A program made the position numbers and the translations under genes. Below, one piece after another: positions 54,232 through 64,000 of a stretch of 64,000 bases of DNA (position 1 is the stretch's first letter; every line of letters starts with the position of its first letter). The stretch spans positions 291,031 through 355,030 of the forward strand of contig NW_025941449.1 of NCBI RefSeq assembly GCF_000764305.2, written 5' to 3'. This stretch comes from Hyalella azteca. Its lineage: Eukaryota > Arthropoda > Malacostraca > Amphipoda > Hyalellidae. Under the pieces are notes generated by a model. The model did not search any database, was not told the DNA's origin, and saw only the letters and a list, made by a program, of their open reading frames with translations.

Positions 54232-57200
54232 GTATCGTCATAGATAAAGTGTTGTCTCTATTATATTAATACATTTTTATGTTTCGAAGCATTTTAAGTT
54301 AATGCCAAAATCTATTGATTATTTATTATACTATTACAACATTTGGTAATAACAATATTTATCATTCATTATAATCGCACTCACCTGTCATTATAAATGG
54401 CGCAGTTCCATCTTTTGAACTTTAGGAGATGTTTAGTGCATCACTACACAGGCAACTTCAAGCTTAACGTAATTGAAAGCTTCTACTCAATTTTTGCACA
54501 GTAAATAACTGCAAATTTCAAGTTCCTACCTGCAATCCCGGCGATCCCGCATTTACCTCGCAACGACGCATACCGTTCAATTCATCCTACTTACATCCAG
54601 AAAACTTATCATGATTCATCACTCACTGTTCTTCTTCGGATTATTTATTTATCTGTTCTCTCACTGAGTTGTCTTGACGCGTGCAAACAACAGAGTACGA
54701 TGCACGACTCACGATTCATCACTCACTGTTCTCATTTCGTTTTCAGATTTTTTGAACTTTCAGCTGGTTTTTGCCGCGCTTCTCACGAACGTCGCTCAGC
54801 AATACCATCACAGATAAGCCCTGGGGAGATCATTAGGTTCCCATTGAGGATGAAAGACGTGAGCCTTCGCATATTTTCGAATAAATAAACATAAAAAGAG
54901 GAAATTGAATGTATATCAAGAAGAGGAAGAAAACAATCAAAAGTAATGTAAATTTTGGGGATGTAAACTCGCAACAAAATGCTAAGAGAAAGTTAATAAT
55001 TTCTAGGACAGCTTGTTTTACGGAAGGTTTTTATGGCACAGTAAATTTCCATTAATTAATAACAAATATTAATTAAAAAATGTAAGTAAACTGGAAATGA
55101 GTGAATGGAGAAAATGTATTACAATCCAGAATGGATAAATATTTTATACAATATTTATTTAATTTGTATATATTGTATCAACTACTTTATATTATCGTTC
55201 AATTTTATATTCTATATACATAATAATCATCAGGTATTGAATCTTGAAGCTTTAAGGTCATAGTTATGAACGCCATAGTTCTAATACGGGTCCTGGGTAA
55301 AACATTAATATTTAATGGCTGGCATGCCAATATCTGTTTCATTATTTGGTACCTTGGATTTATTGCGAACTCTGATATGAATGCTCAAAATGCATGACGA
55401 TAATGTGGCTCATGGTAATCGTACGTTATGTTGTGATGCCCAATTTAGTCATGAATAATAATTCGTGTGAAATTAATTAAGATTTTTCCCCATCTTATCT
55501 TAAATATGTTTGAGCCACGTGCCTGCTAGCGAAATTTATGTATAGTATTAAATTTCCTTAGTTCCTATACCTTCTTTTCCATCAAATAACAGATCATTAA
55601 TTAATGAATACTCTTTAAATGATCTATTATACATTCACGAAACTCCCGTCCAAGATTCTCGAAAAAAGTGAAAACATAATAACTTTTACGACATTCTTGC
55701 AGGTCCTCAATGAATATGAGTTCAAGTCAGAACTATTGTATATATCGCTGTAAAATAACAAAGATCAATCAGTAAAGCTGCATTTTATTTCAACTGTGGA
55801 TATTTTTGCAAGTTAACCAATTCAGAAAACCATAACGCACTGTCGGCGTTTAATTTGGGCACGATCAGCCTAACTCCAAGAGTTGCCATAATCGTGAATG
55901 CAAAACAAGAATTAAAGACGTGAATACAATACAAGAGTCACTTGAACGACGCGTGATACTCTATTTTTTTATGTGACAATAATTACCAATCAGATTAACT
56001 TATCCAGCGCGAGTGCCGTCATGTACCAAGCGAGCAATTAATGCAAGCATTGGGTCATGTTTGTCAAAAATGCAAGACATAATTGATATTGCTACTTTTC
56101 AATGTAACGATGTCCCATGCCTGCTGTTGTCGGTGAAGAGAATGAAGAATTTAATCATGTTGATAGATATACATAAAGAACAAGGCTGAAAAACTTATAG
56201 AAACAACAAAAGGAGTTCGATTGATAGCTAGCAGCTAAAATGATACTCCACTACGCGAGTTTGCGCGAGCAACTGCATGTACAACTTACCGAAACATGGA
56301 GAGATTTGATTTGGATAACTTATTCCTTCACTATTTTGTATGTGGGTTATTGAAACGTGAAAGATATAAGCATAAGTATCTGCGACTCCAAAAGTACGGA
56401 TAGTTCCGCTCAAAAAAAAACACTTGTTTTCGAAGAAATTACCGCTTTGTGACTGTTATACGCGTTTAAAAATTTATCATTACTATTTTTAATTCTTCGG
56501 TTGTCACTCGTGAGCAAAATTTTTCAGTCGTTTCGGTCGTATTTTCTATGGACGTGCCAGGCCGTGCGGATGAGTTCAATTATCACTTATATATACAAAA
56601 AAATAAAAACTTTTATATTAAAAAATTAATATACAACTTGTGGTCGCACGCATGCCCGTCACGCCAGTATGGCGCCCTTAATTTTGCTAAATGATTTAGG
56701 CGCATTTCAGTTTTCTGATAAAAATTTTACAAAAATTTGTCAGAAAGCTTCATCTTGATTAATTTGAAAATTGCTTAATGAAAATGGAACTGGAAGCCAA
56801 GCAAAATCGTCAGTAAAAATTTGCAACGACTAATTTATTTAGCCCGCCATTGAAGTAAAATCTTATTTACACCTCAGTGTCCCTAACTTGTGTTTGAAAT
56901 ATACATTATTTGTCATATTTCTTTATTATACCGTGAATACTGGTGAAGCATGGATGCATGTCGCATTCCTTGGTCTGATGATACTTTTGCAATTGTACCA
57001 TTTGACTTTAAAAAGTCATGCAAATCAATAATGTAAGCCTGATTAATCCTCCTCGAAACAATTGTAGATCGTATATGAGAATTTAAATGAGTCGTTGCTT
57101 AAATCATAAATCAAGCATGAATGTAAATCCAATAAAATTTAAAGTAAAGTCATCATATTTTCGGCATAAACTATATTCACTATTTCTAATTACCAATCCA

Positions 57201-58725
57201 TGTTCTCAATGAAATTATGGTCAATTTGCTTGTCGCGTTCTTTGTTTTCAGTTCCTGAACAATTTTGGATTTCCGATCACCCAAATTTAATTTATTCGAA
57301 GCAAGAAACTATATGGCCTTCGTTTCAATCTAACAAAAGGGTTCAATCTAGTTTCGTTCGTTGTTTGTTCTCAAAAGAACACAATAAAAATTCCATGAAG
57401 CATCATTCCAGCGTTACAGAAATAAATTACATAGGTAAATATTGGCTATCGCGAGGGGAATTAGGAACCTATCAGCTTGGTGATCACCGACTGTAATTAC
57501 CACATCATCAATCAAGTACCATTTGACCACGTAATGGTCAATGTTTTGAAAATTTCGTTGCAGATCATAAGAAGTCAAGTGTACAAATGACTATGATGAC
57601 TGAACTGTTATGATTTGATTGGCAGAATTCGGCCTATAGAAGCACGTGAGTGTCTACTATCAGCTTACGCAGTTATGTAGCAAAAAATTCCTTTTAAAAT
57701 TCTTACGTGGCAAGAACAATCGCGGATAAAACTTTATTGGCAACTACAGATTAGTCATGAGTAACAAATTTCAATTAGAATAGATACACCTTAGTTAAAG
57801 AAATCCCGAGATTTTTCTCAATTGCTATCATGTAACGAAACTAGACAAAGCTCGAGAATTTGAAAGAGCGAATTAGAAGCAAGTAGAACTTGATGCCAAA
57901 AATAACTTAGCAATGATCAAATTGATGAGGACAATACAGATGACAATGACAAAAGCGACATTTTTGCCGGCTGATAAAAAATGTCAATTCCAACTCATTC
58001 AACAATATCTAGTATCTTGTTAGGACATCATTTGATGAAACGAAAATATTTACTTAAAGATCACTTCCTATAACTATACACCATACAGGCGTATTGTACA
58101 GATCTTCGATAAGGAAGGTGGATGAGTGTCAATGATTTGAACCGTTGATGTTCCAATATTTTCTAGAAGTATCTGTGATGAACTGGTCTGCTTTTGCCGA
58201 TAAGTTTTCAGACATCTTGATGGTTTGGGCATGAGTCTTTCCTTTGGTCCCTCTACCTTGGCAACCTGAAACTCAAGTCTATCAAATCACTATAAATACT
58301 ATAAATGCTATAAATGCACTATGGCTCAATCAGATCACTATATTATGCAGCTCGAAGCCGAACTAGTCTTTTGTTTCTCGGTTGTAATATTGCTAACAGG
58401 ATTGACGGCTTTCATACTTCAGCATTTGGAAATATATTTTCACCGGCTTAAGCATCGGGTTTTGCAACAGTTGTTTCGTTTGTATCAAATCAAATGAAAT
58501 TGTATATCCAATATGCCGCAGATCTCGAATCAGTTCTACCTTTAATGAGTCTACCTTTTTTTTAGAGTCTCTTTACATCACTAAACTTAAACCTAAAATG
58601 AATAACCAATCCAGCTCTTTTCCTCTTTCGATTCTAGGTCAATAGTTGTTTTTTTTCCGTTCTTTCCTTATCATTTTCTAAATTTATTTACTAAAATTGA
58701 TTTCCATGTATTTCCAGATGTATTC
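54232..58725. other. No gene seen (probable Beat-like intron)
   Basis: AT-rich sequence without assignable exons. A 62-codon frame at 54700-54888 sits after an acceptor-like tttcag but shows no Ig features. Confidence 0.4.
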
Positions 58726-58785
58726 TACTAGCTGATGATGGGCATAGCCCGAAACGTTCTGTTTTATTTATCTAGGACTTTTATT
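58726..58785 (+). ncRNA. Hammerhead-ribozyme-like motif
   Basis: CTGATGA at 58732-58738 is followed by a 4-bp stem GGGC-ATA-GCCC (58740-58750) and GAAA at 58751-58754, the core order of a type I hammerhead. ctag occurs on both outer sides (58728-58731 and 58772-58775) and could form stem I. One extra T lies between CTGATGA and the stem, and stem III is weak. Hammerheads of this kind are known in Penelope-like retroelements, so it may be a relic of one. Confidence 0.35.
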
Positions 58786-58799
58786 CAGTAAAATGTTTT

Positions 58800-61700
58800 A
58801 TGCAACTTGTTTGGTTTTAACCTTTATTCTTAAACTGAGAAGAACTCCTCGAGATATTGTGAACTACCTTTAATGATATACGCACTGAATCGATGTTGAA
58901 TGTGTTGGTTTTCACTGAGTGTTTCTTCTAATTTATAAATACATGTAATAATATGTTCAATATTCTCCAAGTCAGCTTTCTTCACTCCATAGGGTACATA
59001 TCACTCCCTTCCGTAATATAGTTTATTACACAACAGCATTTATCCAGTACCAATAAGGTACACAGCAGAGAAAGACGTTCGTCGAGGATGGGAGCTTGAA
59101 TTCAACAACCCTACTAGCTATAATATTCTGTTCCTAGTAAACTTCGGTCCGCAATCTAGTTGTACAGTTGGGATAACCGCTTTTTTTGTCATAGCAAATC
59201 CCTTACACTAAGCAATAATTTAATGTTGAGGCAAATGGTGCAATCAACAGATTTATTTCTGGTTTACTTGGATTACTTTTGCTATGCATTTCAAATAACG
59301 TCGATCGAATGTGAATTTTACACATTAAATGCTTCCTTAATATCAACACGTATTAGTATTGAATAATTGTCATTTCGACTCATTTTAAAGTTATATGACG
59401 TCTCATACGACTGTATTCGATTAGTTCTGCATCAACAGAAGGAGTCATCATACTGGCAAGCTTCTATCGCATCCACCTCATTCAACCGTATATTCACTCA
59501 TGCCGGACAAAACAATATCCTCGTATCCGATAGTGATTTCTAAATGTTAGCCTCTGCTCCTTGTTCTTGAGACTTTCGGATTTTATAAACACTGCAAGTA
59601 CGTACAGAAACAACCATAATAGAAAAATGCGCCAATTTAATTTTTCACATTGCCATTAAAAATGCTTTCATTTTTAAAAGTTTCACATTATTATAATATT
59701 GAATTTTGTCCTGTTATGGGACGATTCAAGTATTGCAGTTCATCCATCAATTTCTTTGTCGCATTCCTTCATTTAAGCGTCCACGGTTTAAGGAACTTAA
59801 TTATGATAGCGTCTGTTTTGAAATTCTTTAGAAATGCGAGTTTATGAAGAATTTAAACCATGCGTATACTATTATTTTTTCTTTTGAAGTTGTACTTAAT
59901 TTTGTTTTCTTTTTCTCACTATTGCACCATTTTTTGATGTCAATATGAGATAGAAAAGAACTTATTTTCTAAATCAATTATTAAAACAAAACAAGTTAAA
60001 CAAAATAAAACTCAGGACTAGGCTAAAGTTCTACATATATAAAGGGGAAGATCGAGTGAGTTGACTTCAAATCAACCCTGAAGAAAAAGATGACATTTCC
60101 AGCAATATTCAAGTAGTCAAAATATGTTGATCTTTTCTAAGTCTTGCTTGAAGCATTGGTGCATCGATGCAATGTATTTCCTTTGCTAACTCTCATTACT
60201 GTTCCCCTGCTAACAAATTACGTCAGGTGCAAACTTTTTATTATACTTTTGATCGACGATGGCCCCCTTCAAGTGTTGCAGAAGTTACTGTGAACAAATT
60301 ACTCGTAGCCGTAAGTGTATGTACTGTATAATAAGATATAAATTATTGTGCCGAAATTGCCTGCTTTATTAAACATTAATTTCGTGAAATACTGATTGAT
60401 TTAAATTTAATTTATCCAAGTATTCGATTTCAATACTCTCTTATTTAAAATACTGTGTGGAAGTGACAAGCAATACTGTCACGAATAATTCGATTTGAAT
60501 AATGAAAATATTAATGTGTAAATGTGTTAACACATATTCACTGGCGATGATGAACCTAACCTAATTGACACCTCTTTCCTTCATAAGAGTCCAAGAGCTT
60601 CAGCGCTGAATGTTCGTGTGTGGACATTTGCATCAATACCTAAGACCCAGCATCTCTCTGGTAGATATCGCTTCTCTAGCTTATTCCTATATTCCAGTAA
60701 AGACGAGCTCATCAACATGAATCATTGTCCTGACTAGCTGCCAAATATTATTATTAACACTTGCCGTTTGTAACTTTCGGTTGTAAATTAAATAAATTCG
60801 TTTTAAATGGAACATTTTATCTATTCATCCCTACACAATTCATTGTCAGAGTCCTGAGTTTTTGAGGAGTCAACGTCGGCAATCTTACCATGAAGTTGCA
60901 CTCACGGAGAAACACGATGGGGGTACCATTTTTTAACTTTTCTGTCATTTTTGTGGAATGAGAAATAAAATTTCAACTTATTAAACCGTTATTTTTTCAT
61001 CTAAAAGAAATCAAATACAAAACATTGCAATCGGTCTTAAAATTGCTTTGGCAAGCACTGATTGATAGTCATGCCATATTAGGTAGTGTATGAGGATCTG
61101 CATAGGTGGACATGAAATGCATGACATGAGATGCATGGTGGACATGAGAATTGACATGAGATGCATGATGAGAACGAATCTTAATCGAGACACCAAATGT
61201 GCCCTCGCCGTAATTCGTTCTTCTCCAATAAAATAAAACCTAAAGAGTTTACTAGATATTCATTTACTTTTGTATCCTTAATACAGTTCCGACCGAACAT
61301 CAGTAGCTTTCCATTCAATAGATACTCCTGAACAATTATATAGTGACAGAATTGGCGGATTATTTAACTAACGCTCTGAACCTACACTGTACTACAGAAG
61401 TTCTTATAATAGTAGGACTAAAAAATTCGGCTTAAAGGCTCTCTTTCAAAGTCTTAAATCTCGATATAGAGAGCAGTTATCACCCACAGGGATAAATCGG
61501 GAGCACATATATTATACATAGGTATTTGGAGATTCAAGGCTCTTTCCTCGTTCAAACTACATTTCGCTTGTTACCATAAATTATTGTCATTCCAAATATA
61601 TATAATCCGAGCACACATACAGTAAGTCAATAAATTGTCAAATATTGGCAAAAAAAGTTAAATTAGATATTTCTGAATCATTCATGGCTGACTAGCACAC

Positions 61701-61856
61701 TCATGCCATGGCAAGTCTTGCCCCTATATTAATTAACCCTAAAATATTGAGGCCAAACTATAGAAAATGCAAGCAGCTGACGCCGATGTTTCCACTGGAT
61801 CAGTGACAACTTCTGCGTCTCAACTCCAGCCATAAATTGGCCCGACTACAACAAAT
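58800..61856. other. No gene seen
   Basis: AT-rich. Short open frames only. Confidence 0.45.
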
Positions 61857-62611
61857 AATTGAGATTGATTTACGCAAGTTTTGCGGGTCACTTGATGGGC
61901 TGCAGACAAGATAAGATATTCATGTAATAGATTAAAATAAGTATGGTTAGTCTAGCAAAGTCTGTGACAGAGAGGATGTTATTTGCGTTAGACTGGCATA
62001 ATAATAATAGAATAGAATAGAATAGAATAGAATAGAATAGAATAGAATAGAATAGAATAGAATAGAATAGAATAGAATAGAATAGAATAGAATAGAATTG
62101 AGATTGATTTACGCAAGTTTTGCGGGTCACTTGATGGGCTGCAGACAAGATAAGATATTCATGTAATAGATTAAAATAAGTATGGTTAGTAATAGAATAG
62201 AATAGAATAGAATAGAATAGAATAGAATAGAATAGAATAGAATAGAATAGAATAGAATAGAATAGAATAGAATAGAATAGAATAGAATAGAATAGAATAG
62301 AATAGAATAGAATAGAATAGAATAGAATAGAATAGAATAGAATAGAATAGAATAGAATAGAATAGAATAGAATAGAATAGAATAGAATAGAATAGAATAG
62401 AATAGAATAGAATAGAATAGAATAGAATAGAATAGAATAGAATAGAATAGAATAGAATAGAATAGAATAGAATAGAATAGAATAGAATAGAATAGAATAG
62501 AATAGAATAGAATAGAATAGAATAGAATAGAATAGAATAGAATAGAATAGAATAGAATAGAATAGAATAGAATAGAATAGAATAGAATAGAATAGAATAG
62601 AATAGAATAGA
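61857..62611. repeat. (AATAG)n microsatellite with a duplicated 95-bp flank
   Basis: AATAG arrays occur at about 62006-62095 and 62191-62611 (about 84 units). The 95-bp sequence at 61857-61951 recurs without a mismatch at 62096-62190, between the arrays. An N at 62612 follows. The arrays generate long YSILF-type open frames that are not genes. Confidence 0.97.
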
Positions 62612-62612
62612 N

Positions 62613-64000
62613 TTTCCGATATCTTTGCGCATGAATAATGAAGGTATATTGAATAAAATATTTCGCAAACTGATATACGGTATTGGGAAAATTGAAATTT
62701 TCATGCAAAATTCCAATTCATGTAAGTAAAAAAATTGAAAAATAATATTTTGTTCAGCCTATGATATACTATTTATTATGATATACTATAATTTATTTTT
62801 TAAGATTCTATATCGCTAAATAAAGTATAATTTTCATTCCAAATCATATGAGGCATATAAACATGACATTCTTGTAGAATTTAGATTTCCGACTTAAATA
62901 GTCGTGTAATGTAAAAGGTATGAACTGGTATAAACGCAAGAGTCTCGTTAACATTGAATTAACTCATTCAAATGATGACCGCCATAAGGGCTAGATATCT
63001 GGATTAACATTCCGGCGATCTTATTGGACACGAATGAGTTGACATCAATCCGATAGCTTTCACGGTGTCATTCTGAACGAATAAATTCAACACACAATGG
63101 ACTCAAAAGCGATGCTGCACCGGTTCTAAAACTACCGTAATGCTTACATTATCGGGGGAATCATGGGTGTCTTCGGTAGCTTTCATGCCGATTTATTCAT
63201 TGTTATTTTTACACTTCCGGCTCCAGGTCGTCTTTAGCAGGATTAAGGATCTACGTTATCGACAGCAGGATTTTAAAATCACAACGTCACTCAGTTTATA
63301 AAACCTACTAGATTTGATCGCATTGAAGTATTATATTATTATATTGGATTACTGGAATGTGTGTCTACCCGAAATTCTAAATGTATTTGATTCGTCGTCC
63401 TTATAAAGCGTTGGAAGCCTGCAGAAGAAAGGACATCGACTTATGAAAGATCGAGCTAAATCATTGCTGGGCGAATTCCATAATATTATTGGACATGCCG
63501 TCTTGAATGAATTGTTATAGATCATGAGATTGGTACCCTTTTTGCTGACTCCACACAGAGGCCGATATAGTGGCTGTGAACGCAAACGGATAGAATAATA
63601 AGTGAATTGATAACAGGCTGTAGTAACAGAATTCATCACCCTCTGATAATCATGTTCATGGCATTCAGGCTACCGTGACGGAATTCATTGCGCTCGAGAC
63701 TTTCATGTTGATGACAGGCTGCAGTGACAATCATGACGATGACTCGATTATCTAGGTGAATAAACTATGAGAGCCCCAGGCCTCTGATCGAGGTACTCTC
63801 AGGCTATCGAACAGGCTGTCTTCCAAGCAAGCAGTTTGCTATTGATAAGAAACGTAATCGAAAGGGCATCTATTGAAAAAGAGGAGAAAAAGCATTTACA
63901 AATACTACTGAAATAACCCTCTGAAGTTTGGATGTTACATTGCCCACAAAATTTTCTGTTACGGCAAGTGCGAAATACCTCTTTTGATACAGATATGAAA
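62613..64000. other. No gene seen
   Basis: AT-rich. No coding signal or strong repeat was noticed. Confidence 0.45.

Noticed and set aside
62127..62716. Frames of 176-193 codons made of repeated YSILF
   Set aside because: Translation of the (AATAG)n array. A 5-bp unit gives open frames without stops by chance.

Overview
The window is nuclear DNA of an arthropod. Spliced GT-AG genes with long AT-rich introns, dense minisatellites, MITEs, Tc1/mariner relics and a Beaten-path-family immunoglobulin gene (a family known mainly from arthropods) all point that way. A crustacean fits the repeat-rich texture, but the species cannot be fixed from the sequence. There is one assembly gap (559 N at 16516-17074) and single Ns at 34170 and 62612.

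Genes. (1) 11-2265, plus strand: the last five coding exons of V-ATPase catalytic subunit A, whose 5' part lies off the left edge. (2) 3664-9634, minus strand: seven exons of a katanin p60 (KATNA1/KATNAL1-like) AAA ATPase carrying the whole ATPase module. It is tail-to-tail with the V-ATPase gene, its N-terminal MIT-domain exons were not found, and it has one apparent GC-AG intron. (3) 11877-18002, minus strand: a complete four-exon LAMTOR3 (MP1, Ragulator subunit) gene of 129 residues. (4) 49129-54231, plus strand: four exons of a Beat-like two-Ig cell-surface protein, incomplete at both ends.

Repeats. Katanin's intron holds a dead DD34E Tc1 transposon (6828-8462) with both inverted repeats and TA target duplications. 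LAMTOR3 introns hold two inverted-repeat (foldback) structures. From 18.0 to 49.1 kb there is no gene I can name. That stretch contains an inverted repeat array split by a 254-bp MITE with a perfect 9-bp target duplication, the tail of a non-LTR retrotransposon (19.5 kb), nested tandem repeats (21.1-22.8 kb), minisatellites, a truncated DD37D (maT-like) mariner (31.3-32.4 kb), and two near-identical ~3.1-3.3 kb dispersed copies (28221-31320 and 35786-39106), both ending in the same 47-bp minisatellite. Several short coding-like fragments (25.8, 34.7-35.1, 40.7-41.5 and 42.2 kb) are unidentified. The right end (54.2-64 kb) is non-coding as far as I can see, with a hammerhead-ribozyme-like motif at 58.73 kb and an (AATAG)n array at 62 kb whose flank is duplicated.

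The four genes share no pathway operon; this is ordinary eukaryotic gene order. V-ATPase and Ragulator/LAMTOR do act together at the lysosome in mTORC1 signalling, but their proximity here is best treated as chance. I found no convincing new biological system. The strongest novelty candidates are the 3-kb duplicated element and the nested MITE.
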